From Lophius americanus (taxonomy: Eukaryota; Chordata; Actinopteri; Lophiiformes; Lophiidae), in the NCBI GenBank assembly GCA_037951165.1, contig JBBDHG010000011.1, positions 6,599,001 through 6,663,000 of the forward strand: a stretch of DNA of 64,000 nucleotides. The letters are read 5' to 3'. Positions 1 to 11,300 of this stretch are shown here, one piece after another (within the stretch, counting starts at the first letter, position 1; the number at the start of each line of letters is the position of its first letter). The notes under the pieces are model-generated. The model worked only from the letters and a program-made list of their open reading frames with translations. It ran no database searches and had not been told where the DNA came from. The translations under genes and the position numbers were made by a program.

Positions 1-1
1 G

Positions 2-128
2 CAACAGGAGCAGCAGGCTAAGAGGGAGCCAGTTGGAAACGACGTGGCCACCATTTTGTCGCGGCGCATTGCTGTTGAATACTCAGACTCTGAAGACGAC
101 TCCGAGTTGGAGGAGAATGATTGGTCGG

Positions 129-133
<5 letters not shown>
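2..133 (+). CDS. wasf3: WASF3 (WAVE3), last coding exon, C-terminal 43 residues (5' part outside window)
   Basis: Frame 2 is open from the window edge to TAA at 131-133 and encodes 43 residues. They end in the acidic 'A' segment of WAVE proteins: a basic stretch (ILSRR), then IAVEYSDSEDD, then ELEENDWSD. The invariant C-terminal Trp is third from the end. In WAVE family proteins this region, with the WH2 and connector segments just upstream, binds and activates the Arp2/3 complex to drive branched actin assembly in lamellipodia. IAVEYSDS followed by ENDWSD fits WASF3 better than WASF1 or WASF2 as I know them. The next gene being gpr12 is the expected synteny. Upstream exons lie outside the window. 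The last coding bases sit in a perfect palindrome (see the repeat at 122-173). Confidence 0.9.
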
Positions 134-166
<33 letters not shown>

Positions 167-173
167 CCGACCA
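122..173. repeat. Perfect 52-bp palindrome around an (AT)n core, overlapping the wasf3 stop codon
   Basis: The 13-base arm at 122-134 (the last three wasf3 codons, the stop and one more base) is repeated in exact inverted orientation at 161-173. The two arms are joined by a TA-alternating core, so the whole 52 bp is self-complementary. The TA run continues to about 186 after the right arm. The left arm is conserved coding sequence, so the right arm is the derived copy. Confidence 0.95.
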
Positions 174-3100
174 TATATATATATATAAATTAATAATATC
201 CACTAAAGATAAACTAACACATAAAGACAAACAATCAGTCAATCTCACACTCACTCAAAAGACTACACCCATGGCCTGTCACACACTTTTTTGCTGTAAA
301 CACACAATCCAGTGCTGTAAGTTGATATAAGCTGAATGGTCCACCACTGGAAATCCTGGAGTGCAATTCAAGATGCATAAACACTGTAAAGACACTAATA
401 ATGTACTTTAATGCTGACCACTCTATGAACATTTAACATACTTCTTTTTTTTTTTAAAAAAGCCTTGTCAACACCCCCAGAAGATGTTTCTCCACCTGTT
501 TTAACACTATAGACACCCCAAGAAGGTGCTTCCTTCATGTGTAGTCCAGGTTCGAGAGGTTTAGAACAATTAGAACCTTCCCTCTCCAGCTAACCATTGT
601 CTTTTTAAAATATTTTTACTGAAACGCCTACCATCTAGGCGTTTTTACTGAAAGGCCTAAAATACCAAACTCTCCTCCCCTACCGTGAGGAGAGTTTTTA
701 ACATGACCATAACTTAAAATGAAGACGTAGCTGATGAGCTCTGTAATTGATTATGGATCCAGACCGCCGAGAAGTGAATGGCGAGAGAAATTGAAGTGCT
801 GTGTTAAAGATGGATGAGAAGGCGATACGTAAAATCTTTTACGTGTCACAAATATGAGCAGTAGGAGTATCCGTTGGTTTAAGCTCTGTAACTTTTTACC
901 CAGAGAGACATTAAACGATGAATGAAGGACTGAAGCCAGGACTGTTTCTTTCCCGTTACACCGCGTCATACATGTGTAGACGACACACACCTGATTTTAA
1001 GACTCCAGTTTCCATGGTAACCGAACAGCTAAGAAGAAATTGCCAGGGAAACGGAAGAATGTGAAAAGACGGATGGAACCAAGCTGGGTAGGATGAACAA
1101 ATTAGTCAAGGCAGGAATTTTTATGCACAGCACATGTTTGTTTTTAATACAAAATTAACAAGATCTCTCAATTGAGTGAACAAACCAAAGCAATAAAAAG
1201 TACAACTAACACCTTGGAAAAATAGACACCCCGTTCACACAAACTTTTTTTTTTTTTTTAGTTTTTGTTTTTACAATATCTCAGTTAAGTTAGTGCATGT
1301 TGATTATCGTTAATAAGTTTCTTTTTGCAGATACGGTTGTGCCATTATCATAAAAAAAAATAAAGTGCATTTCACATTGAGAACTACGCATACGTCTACA
1401 CAAGATGCTGTTACTGTGGTGTCCCGCCTCTATACCCCAAAACACACACGCATTCACAGGCCCTTGAGTGTTTTGATATTTAGCTCTAGATTGGTAACCA
1501 TCAGAAAGACAACTCCTCCTGGCTACACGTTTGCTTAACCGCCCCCCCCCCCCCTGCTTAATACACAACTTTGTGTATTAATACGCTGCAAAACCATTCA
1601 ATAGATTGACAGGTGTATGTATACAAAGAAATATTACATCCAACATCACAGTCTTTTCTTATTCTTGGATACAAAGCCCTTGTTTACACCTGTTCAATAA
1701 TGATACATCTCCACAATACTGTTGGCTGCACGAGAGGGAAACATTCACCAACGAGAGAAAGTTGTGTTTCGCTTTCTTTTCCTCAAACATTCCCCATCTG
1801 TATAGCCCCATCTGCTCAGTCATCCTTTAACCACCCTTTACAAATCGGTGCATATTGAAGTGAGGAACCTAACAGAAGAAATTCTACATTAACAGCCGAG
1901 GTGGAGAAACGGTGCGAACCAACTCATCCCCGAGTTAGACTGGCTTTCGTAGCACCATGCACGGTGTTATAGAATCCCCCCCTTCAGCATGCCGTATTTA
2001 CAGAAAGAAAGGAGTCAAGAGGAGGGGGTATCTGTTCAACGGATTATTACTACATTCAGATAAAGGCTTTTACAGCGCCGTTATATCATAAAACATCGGA
2101 AAGAATCCAGGCCAGACTAAAGTGGAAAAAAATAGAACTTTTCAATGAATATAACAAAATAGACTTTTCTCCAAAGGTAAATGAATGAGAGTTTGAGATT
2201 GTTTTTGATGTGCCAGCCTGACCTGTTGGTGCTCATAGAATTAAAAACAGGATTCAGTGTGACACTGTGCACAGGTTCACATACACAAGCCGCATCCCAA
2301 TGCTCAGAAAATGCTTCACTTAGTCACCAATGCTTGGTCTGAGGCCGGAGAGATGAGGGCTGGTGGCTCCTCAGACGCCTCTGTCAGGCTCAACGAGAGG
2401 GGAAGACAGCATGGGAGAAAAGCGGAAGTATTATCCTTGTCATTGGGGAAGTCGCCTTTTTTAGCTCATAGAATCATTCAGAGGTCCCTTAACGGACTCC
2501 TGCCTCAACCAGACTAGATTGATTTAAAGTAGAGTATTAGTGATATAGAAGAGACAGAGAGAAAACACACAGAAGGACAAAGATCCCAGTTCACTCAAGA
2601 GTTCCTTTCACTTTGGCTTGAAGTGCTGGAGCTTCCATGTCCTGGTCCTGCGCGTCTACAAAAAAGCTCTAGAAACATATGACGAGGCCACTTCTCTCAG
2701 GATCAACAGGAAGACGGGCATTATCCTCAAAGGTCAAGGGGGTCAACAATAATTGATATTCTTCAGAGCTGTTTTAACCCCAATCCCCTGCTCTCCCTGA
2801 TAACAAGGAGGCAGATTATGGACTGCTGAGCTGCTGGTTCACAAACGCCAACATACAGACACATGCACACACCCAGAGGCCATGCAACTCATACTGTATG
2901 CACAAGGAAACAGTCCCACGCTCGAGGCTAGACACTCAGGACTGTTCATAAACCCACAAAAGGTAGAAGCAATACTCTGACTCCAGCCCCCCACCAAGAA
3001 GTTCACAATTTTATCCTACTATGGCAAATGACCCCAATCCATGAATGGGTTATAAAACAATTGCAGATGAGTGAGGCATTGGTGTCCCCTCGATAAATAA

Positions 3101-4040
3101 GTCGTTGATCTGGTCCACATTTTCCAGCCTAGGAGTGATTACTATCCTACCACTTAACTTATTATAGGATGTATCACTGTGGCTCATGGTGGGCTGACTC
3201 AACTCCGCAGGAAGAATTGGTGGTGAGATGTGGATGTTATTGCTGACTGAGTATTGCTTCGCGTCTAAAAATAACTACCATTTACGGGCTAGTTATTGCT
3301 GACATGACTGTGGAGTAACTGTTGATTTTCTGAGGTTTTCAAACTCATTTTGAGAGCAAAAAATAATGACCGACTCAGAGCAGCTGGTAAGTGTAATCTA
3401 GGCTTGCAGTGAATCAATTGAATTCAAATCAACATCGAAGTGTCCAAACTTGGAACTACACAGTAAAGATATTGCACAATTACACTTTTTTTTCTTTTCT
3501 TTTCTTTTTTACCACAAAATGATGCAATTATTGTGACCAGTAATGATTGGAGCTCTATGCAGTAGGTGTGAGGTTCACTGTGGTGCAATAAAAATAACTA
3601 TTAAGGTCATGGTGATGTCAGGGGGCCATAACACATGGCCTGCAGAGGTCTGTTTGACCTCATTGAAAAAGGACAAGATCTGTGCTTTTTGCTTGAATTA
3701 CACTCAGCATGCAGATCAGACATAATTTTTTTGTTTGTTATAATATAAAACGCATTTCAATAATTTTGGCTGTTCATATTTGGATGATTGGATGTGGTTT
3801 GTTTATAAGCGTGTCAATTTAATATCCTATAGGACTAATTTCTAAATAAATAATGCATCATCCTTTTAGTGATTATTTTAAGATTAGGATCAATCAATTA
3901 CACATTTTCTCGAATAAATAATCATTACATGACTATTTCTATACATTCAAAAAGTCATATGCAATCCCCCGTAATAAAAGTTAAACGGGAGGCATGAGGT
4001 GGTTACGTAATCCTATTTGGGGGTTTTGCCGCTGTAAATT
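134..4040 (+). other. wasf3 3' UTR and intergenic DNA; no gene seen
   Basis: No conserved reading frame is visible. A possible polyadenylation signal AATAAA lies at 1192-1197. Two perfect hairpins lie at 622-644 and 668-696. Homopolymer runs occur at 1245-1259 (15 T) and 1542-1554 (13 C). How much of this is wasf3 3' UTR cannot be told from sequence alone. Confidence 0.55.
622..696 (+). other. Two adjacent perfect stem-loops, each followed by a T run
   Basis: Stem 1 pairs 622-630 with 636-644 (9 bp, 5-nt loop). Stem 2 pairs 668-677 with 687-696 (10 bp, 9-nt loop). Both run into five T. A phrase of about 12 bases (TTTTTACTGAAA) precedes stem 1 and recurs between the stems. They would lie in the wasf3 3' UTR if that transcript extends this far. 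Function unknown. Confidence 0.5.
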
Positions 4041-4189
4041 ATTAAAAACGGAAGATGTGGTTGATGTCGGGGTCTCCTGAAGCGTCAGTCCCGAGCCTCC
4101 CAGACGCGAGCTTAACTAAAACACGTTTGAGCACAAAGACAAATACAAAAAAAACGAGGGGAACCCGATGGGGCAAGAAGGGGAGGAAG

Positions 4190-4460
4190 AAGGTGAGGAA
4201 GAAGAGGCGTGATTTCTCTCTGAGAGCCTGTGGAGGACGCAGGGCGCGGATCACAGAGCGCTGGATCTATTTTTAGCTCTACGTTGCTGTTTAGCTTTCG
4301 ACGCACGTTTAAAGTGCAGCAGCAGAGCGCCGGGATGCTGCTCCAGACCGGCTTCATGTGGAAATGCCTGCGCATTCAGCCGCAGCCGCAGCCGGCCTCT
4401 CTCCTCTCCCCTCCTCACCGCAAACACTGCTCACTTAATCTGCCCTGTGTTTTTACGCAC
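4190..4460. promoter_or_regulatory. CpG-rich block with no assigned gene
   Basis: CpG dinucleotides are dense here (for example around 4236-4260, 4300-4335 and 4365-4400) compared with the AT-rich DNA on both sides. It lies between the 3' ends of wasf3 (+) and gpr12 (-), so neither gene's promoter explains it. Reading frames across it show no recognisable domain. It may be the promoter of an unannotated transcript or an alternative promoter. Confidence 0.4.
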
Positions 4461-4852
4461 GCAAAGGGGGCTAAACTAACACCCCGGCCCAATCAGCGGA
4501 AAAACCACCTCCAAAGCTGTTAACTATATGCACATTTTATATACAGCGGCCGTCTGTAACACGTGACTCACTCAGCGCGAGCTGCAGAACAGAGGAAGGG
4601 CGTGGCACCGGTTGAACCGCCCTTACTTGGGAAGACAGTACCTCGCCCTGTGGTGAGGGTAACAAAGAAAAACGCCATCATTCCACGTGTACTGTGGATG
4701 CAAACTGCCTTTGCCAGTAATATCTCCATCCATCTGTGATGCCACAGCCCTGTGCCACCTCCATCACTGCTGCTCTCTTTCACACCAGACTGATCCAGTG
4801 AGGAGCAGAGCTGACCCAGGCCGCCTCTTTGTCTCCACCTGGGTCTGCTGGG

Positions 4853-5878
4853 TCAGACATCACTAGGGGTCCGTGCACGCTGGGCCACGCTGGCCGGCAC
4901 ACAACCACAACACACCAACCACAAGGCCTTTTGGATCTCCTGATTCCTGAAGGCGTAGATGACTGGATTGATGACAGAGTTGTAGGTGGCAGGCACCAGC
5001 GTGGCATAGGTGTAGAGTGGGGGGTAGGTGTAATCTGCTATGAGAGAGTAGACCGTAAATGGCATCCAGCAGGCAGCAAAGGTACCCAGGATGATGGCCA
5101 GCGTGGAAACGCCCTTTCGTGTTGTGACGTAGTGGGGTGTGGCCGCCAGGAAGTGGTGCTGGAGCGCGATCTGGTGAGCATGGCGCATCACAATCTTGCA
5201 GATCTGGACGTATAGTTGCAGCATGAGACCGAAGAGCAGCAGGAAGGAGACAGATAGCACAGCAATGTTGTTCTTTGTGAGCGGCCGCACCACGCTGCAT
5301 GTAGCCTCCTCTGCTAGGCAGTTGACCCCTGTGACCGGCAGCAGGCCCAGACACAGGGAGAGGCCCCACAGCAGCACCAGCATGGTGTAGGTGAAGGCCG
5401 CCGTCCGCTCTGAGTTGTAGGTTAGGGCATAGTACAGCGACAGGTAGCGGTCAATAGTGATGGCCAACAGGCTGAAGACAGAGGCGGAGAAGGAGGCCAC
5501 CACCAGACCCACAGTCAGCAATTGGGCCGAGTCTGAACGCAGCAGATAGGCACAGGTGAAATGAAGCACCAGGCCGAGGCCGGCAAGGAGGTCGGCCAAC
5601 GCCAGGCTGCCGATCAGTAGGAACATGGGAGCTCTGAGTGCTGGGTTCTGCCAGATCACCAGGACCACCAGGGCGTTCTCACAGGCTATGAGGGTCCCGG
5701 ATGAACAAAGCACAATGTCCCAGGGGTTGACAAGCAGGGGCAGCGGGCTTGGCGGAAGGGAGTCAGGCGGGAATGTCCCCAGACTGGTGCTGTTGTCCAT
5801 CAGTCCCCCGCCTCCACTGGCCCATGCTATGGGGTCAGGGGTCAGCCAGGTGGGTGTGACTGCTGGCGCTTCACTCAT
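4853..5878 (-). CDS. gpr12: G protein-coupled receptor 12 (single coding exon, 341 aa)
   Basis: Rhodopsin-family receptor, constitutively Gs-coupled in the GPR3/6/12 group, at the plasma membrane. The ATG at 5878-5876 gives 341 residues; an upstream in-frame extension continues into an intron and was not used. An acceptor-like TTTCAG lies just 5' of the ATG (about 5893), so a noncoding 5' exon is expected. Visible marks: N-glycosylation site NST at residues 29-31, seven hydrophobic segments, DRY at 143-145, paired extracellular-loop cysteines C187 and C194, CWMP at 270-273, NPVIY at 304-308, and a likely palmitoylated CCxC at 323-326. From NPWDIVLC (about residue 51) to the terminal TPSDV it matches GPR12 closely. 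The first 50 residues are diverged and proline/glycine-rich. GPR3 or GPR6 is less likely because of the C-terminus and the wasf3/usp12 neighbours. Confidence 0.95.
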   Translation of the reverse strand: MSEAPAVTPTWLTPDPIAWASGGGGLMDNSTSLGTFPPDSLPPSPLPLLVNPWDIVLCSSGTLIACENALVVLVIWQNPALRAPMFLLIGSLALADLLAGLGLVLHFTCAYLLRSDSAQLLTVGLVVASFSASVFSLLAITIDRYLSLYYALTYNSERTAAFTYTMLVLLWGLSLCLGLLPVTGVNCLAEEATCSVVRPLTKNNIAVLSVSFLLLFGLMLQLYVQICKIVMRHAHQIALQHHFLAATPHYVTTRKGVSTLAIILGTFAACWMPFTVYSLIADYTYPPLYTYATLVPATYNSVINPVIYAFRNQEIQKALWLVCCGCVPASVAQRARTPSDV

Positions 5879-6671
5879 TGTACCCCCTGTCTGAAAATGA
5901 AACAGACAAAAACAAAGACTTAAAATACAGAAATGCAATTTATAAACGCACGCACACACTTTTGTCGAAAAGAAAATCTCAAACTGAAGGGGATCATAAA
6001 TACATCTGAAACACATGTTCCTCTGATGTGTATTTATTCTAGCTCTAAAATCTCATGCACTGAAGACAAACATACCGGAGACTTTTTTCCCTTCTGCCCC
6101 CACCAGACCTTTGTACAAGACACTGGTTTGTGCAGTTTAAAAGACACCCGTGTTACTTCTACAAGATCACAGCCTCTCTTACACAGTTACAGTTACACAG
6201 GATCAAAAACTTACATTTAAACCTGCTTCTGTCTTCTAAATTATGATGCACTGTACAACAATAAAAATGCACACTTGAGCTGCAGACAGGTAACAGGCCC
6301 TGAATTGGCCTGTGGGGATTAAACCCAATAATGCTGAGGCTAATTTTATGCACAAGGTTGAAATTGTAGAGGCTAATAGAAAAAACAAGCTTTGCAGGAA
6401 ATTTTTATATTTCCTTAGCGTGGGTACCATCCATCACTCATACTCTCCACAGCAGCAGATACCGCAGCCGGTACCGCTCATGAAATTGTCTCTAACGCCA
6501 TGTATACATCACACACTGGTGGCCATATGCTGCTGCTTCACCCTCGCTGCACCATGCATCAGAAATACGCAGCAGCAACTCCACGACCACGCGAGGATGC
6601 TCAAGGAAAAACGGGTCACAGGTTTTCACGCAAGGGAAGGATGCTCGATGATCCCGGTCCGCCGAGCCTAC

Positions 6672-6900
6672 CTTGTCTCTGCGAGTTGAGACTTCCTGTC
6701 TAGATGGAAGAACCAACGCTTTGTATCTCCATGTTAGTGATGAGGATGGTGCAGCGCCGGCAGACAGAGACGCAGTCCGAGGAAGAGGAGGAGGAGAAGG
6801 TCCACTGCCTGAAAGCGGGGATAATGGAAGATAAAGAGCGATTCTGCCGTTAACGGCGCATCGCCGTGGACTGCGGCTGTGCAGCGACGGAGGGAAGGAT
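6672..6900 (-). promoter_or_regulatory. gpr12: Probable gpr12 5' noncoding exon and CpG promoter
   Basis: A donor-like CAAG|GTAGGC on the minus strand ends at 6672, opposite the acceptor near 5893. The sequence upstream (6740-6900) is CpG-rich. This would make a noncoding first exon followed by an intron of about 780 bp. No cDNA is available to confirm it. Confidence 0.45.
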
Positions 6901-8302
6901 GGGGATGGATGTGTGTGTTTGAGTGTGTGTGTATGTGTGGAGTGAGGGGATGGGGGGGGGGGCGAGCAAGACCTCCAGAGACTGGCTGAACTCTGCTACA
7001 CGTCTGGTATGTGCGGTCTCAAGGACAAGGACAGGTGTGTGTTAGTTCGTTGAGGTATTCTAATGCAAGTGGTCGTTCATTTCCAAAGGCAACCACATAT
7101 TTGACCACATGCACGACCCCCAAATCTAACATTTGTCCCTCAGCTGCTCCCTCATGCAGCTCACCTGAATAAACTAAAGAATGTCAAAAAGCTGTCAGAG
7201 ATGAAGATGCTGGAGGCTGAGGCTCTTTCCTCCTGTGACACCCTGCTATTCTGGTCCTGTGTTCTATTAACAGCATCTCTGAAGTGTGTCACCCTCCCTC
7301 CCTTCCTGTCCTCCATCTTCTCTGCTTCCATCCTTGCTGCACTGCCTCCAATACACCTCTGCTGATGAACGCGTGAGAGGTGTTGATGTGCGTTAATGGC
7401 CACACTTTGCTCATTAGACTTTATGCTGGCCGTGTCCGTGTTTATCCATAGCAGCTTTCTTCCACTCTGAACGAATTAAAAATAGCTGCTGTTACATTGA
7501 GGGCAGGGCTGTGAGGTATCACCACTGGGGGGCGATAGTGAGCCTTATGAGTCATCAGCGCTCACCTGTGGGACTCGGAGAAAAGAGCACACCATTCCTT
7601 TATCTTATGGTTTTATTTCTTTTTCTTTAAAACAGAAAATAATCGCTTCACAACAGGCCTTATAAGCAAACCCTCACGTTAAACTTGCCGACACCTACAA
7701 AACTGTATCAAAAGTGCACCATAGTGTTAATACATCTTTTCCTTGTCTAATGTTTTCCAATGATATTATAATCTTATTATATTTATACAAATACCATCCT
7801 GTACACTATAGAAATATACAACCCAACGTGTCCCATCATCCCTTACAACACTCAGTAAATCCCAGTGCAGAACCAGTATGGAGGGTACAGACGTCGGACC
7901 GATTTTACACTATATGAATTATTAAATACCCATTCAGCCCCCACACCCATGGCAAAAACTAATAGGCCACTCAAACGACCGAACAACATATGTACAACCC
8001 TCATTCAACGTCTTTCTTTTTCTTTTTTTTAGAAACAATCTTGACAGTTTTCATTCAGTATTGTCTCATTGCAGCAGCAGCAGAATCCAGCCAGAAGGAA
8101 GGACACAAGGGCAGGAAGGGACACATAAGTGGGACACTTCCACGGCTGAGCGGCGGCACTGAGTGCGTAAAAGCACGAGTATGAATTACAGCTGTGCCAG
8201 CAGGTGTGACACCCATGCAGTCTGCTGTGGCGTGTTTATGGTCTGCTGCTTTAGGCAAAGAGGAAACGTAGCGTTTCTCTGGTGAAACGCTCAGCTCCAC
8301 GT
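6901..8302. other. gpr12-usp12 intergenic DNA and usp12 3' UTR
   Basis: The minus-strand AATAAA at 7617-7612 is the best candidate end for usp12, giving a 3' UTR of about 0.7 kb. A GT-rich stretch lies at 6907-6945 and a G run near 6952-6962. No other gene is visible. Confidence 0.5.
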
Positions 8303-11300
8303 TTAGTCTCTGGACTGGTAAAAGAGAATATAGCCAGACTCCGAGTTTTTGGAGATTTCAGATGTGAGACCGTAGAATTCCTCTATAGCCTGTGCATCGA
8401 TCTTCTACAAGAAAAAGAAAAAATACAGCAGGGTTAAAAATCATAAATGTTACTATGAATACTAAATCAAATGAAGATACATGCATAAATTCAATTACCT
8501 CTACAATGTCATCATCAAACAGCAACCAGAAGTCGTGGCTTTTGACAATGGCAATGTAGTGACCCCTGTTTGGACCACTGAAAGCAAACAGTACACTGAA
8601 TTAGCATCACAGATTAAACTTTTATCTACACACCCAAGCTGACTTAGCATGCAAAAACGTTATCCGCCTAATATTCCTCTATGTTTTAGGTATGCCTGTT
8701 GCAGTTTTAACATTCCACCTAATTGTGACCTTAGCATAGATTTAATGTGTAAAGAGACAGCATCTCTTATTATATTCATATTATGTATTATATTATCAAA
8801 GATGAAAAAATTAAGTTCTGAGCGAAATATTTATTTACACAGAGTAGAGATTGTCTACCCCTCTGAAAAGCAAGGGTAAATCCTTTGATGGCTTCTATAG
8901 TCCTTTCCATTTTTATGTGGCTCATCATCTCATTTGATCACCAATTCCATTAAAGTCTGTTCATGACCGACTTGTGATCAACACACAATAAACATTCTAT
9001 TGCTAAACTATCTTTAGTTTAAGGAGGTAATTATTCAGGGTTTCCATATTTCTCCTTTTATAAGACCATTAGAAATATTTCATGTTCTTACAAGCAATGA
9101 GGAATGCACCCACATTGAAACCTTGATAGATTAAACTAACACCAGGCAACTAAATAAAAACTAGCTGCTTCTAGAAACCTTTTTTTTTAAAATTATACTA
9201 CCACTGCAATTGTTTACATTTATTATTAATGAAGCATTGACTATAACAAAATAGTGTTAATATTGAATTTTTATCATAGAGCCTGTATCAGGATAAATAA
9301 AGTATTGTGGTCAGGATATATGGTTTAATGCCCATGGATAATCAATACACCGTTTCCCCCCCCCCCACTGTATTTCATCAATATAATGACATATGATAAA
9401 CATGATACCGCACAATATACAGCCTCAAATCTTGACATAAGTTTCAAGTTCCATGTTGTGAAAATAACCGTATGAGAAGAAGCTGAAAACGGTCTGAGTA
9501 GACCTAGACACGTCGTTTACAACAGTGGGACTCCTGACTCACTTGCTCTATTCCACATACATTTGACCTTTTTCTATATACTTTCTCTAATATATTCAGC
9601 TCTGGGAAGTTGGTTTTAGCATGGACTCTGATGCAAGCAGGGAAACATCTTGTACAAACAGACCAACACCCAATCCAAATGAGTCAAAGCTGGATATGAG
9701 GGAGTGAAGAGGGTTTGTATTCTTTTTTTTCTTGTTATAGTGGTGACTTGGATTTTAATGTAATGAAGCACACTGTAATAAGAGACCACAATTAGACTGC
9801 CTTTTAATAGTTGTTTAACTGAGAATTATTAACAGCTGTATTCTGACTGTTTGCATCTACATACCTCCCACAATGCACCACCACAGCCACCAAATCGTAG
9901 AGCCTCTCGGGATTGGTGGCGTCCCCAGACGTGTTGAAGAGGCGTAGCTCCAGGGGGAAGACGACGCGATAGGACAGCTTGGTATAGCGCTGCAGCTGCT
10001 CCATATACTTAAAGCGCTTCAGGTGCAAAGCCAAGATCATTGGCAGTTTCTTTACACGCATCCTAAATCACAAACCTTCAGGTTACACACTATTTATGCG
10101 CAGCCTGACCCACTGAAAAATCATTTATTAAGAATAAATCTGTGTACTAACCTTTTGTGTGCCTCCTGCTTGCTTCTACATTCTTCACAGTAGTATTTAT
10201 ATTCACTACACAGTGTCTCTGTGTTGCTGAAACCTCTGAAAGAAACCATAAAGAGAGAATTGTTCAATAGCTCCAGTCCACATAGATTATTAATGATTTA
10301 AACACATTGTTTTCCTCATGAAAGGTTTGAATGAATGATTATTGACAGTACAGATGTAAAAAAAAAGAATGATTATTGACAGTCCAGATGTAATCAAAGA
10401 TTACTTCATCCCATCCTCTTCGAAAATAATAAATACGCATGTTACGACTATCAATTAACTACTGAAAACAGATTGAAAACACTAATATTGTTGTGACGTT
10501 AGGATTTTGAAATTAATGATGAATAAATCCTAAAATTAATTCAACAGTGATCCTTACATTTGTCAATTTTGCGTTCTTCATATCAACTTTCAGCACAAAA
10601 TGATTGCTGCCAAATATATCCTACTGACAGGTTTCAATATAAGGAGATAATCCGTGTTATTCTATCCTTACTTGACACTGGTTATAATGAAATGGCTGAT
10701 TTGAATAGATAATTTGTAAATTATTCTCATTATTAATCAATGATTTTCAAGATTGTCTGAAAATAGCAAAACATTTCTTTGACAAATTTCCAAAGCCCAG
10801 TTAGTTTATTTATGTAAGAAATTTTGATATTCAATGTCAAACAAAGAGCGGCTGAAACAATCACTGTTGAAAAGGTGCGGTTTCAATCAAGTGTTTTGTA
10901 TCAGATTAACTTTTCTTTCACTCAGTTAATAATCATTTCCCCCCAAATCTGGTGGATCTCTAAGTCTATATATGGTTATTTACCTGAGGCAGTGTGTGAT
11001 AGAGGTATTCTGTTCTACATCCACAGAAAGATCCAGAAAGTCCTCATCTTTGCTGCTTATCTAAAGAGAAAGAAATAGCTGGAAGCAATTCCAAATACTA
11101 GACAAATATGTTAAATAAAAATATGAAATGTCTTGCTGCCAGTCTATGAAGGTTCTTTAATCCTTTAAAACATTTCTTGCACGCAAAGTAATAAACCGTC
11201 TTCACACCATCTGTCCCAACTTACTTATTCCAGAAATCAGGTGCAGAACTGCTTGACTTAATTGAAAACATGTTTGAACAAGAATGTTTGCACACGGTAG

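Noticed and set aside
4055..4276. Lys/Arg-rich frame in the CpG-rich block
   Set aside because: No homologue recognised and the composition follows from CpG and A-rich DNA; no splice context.
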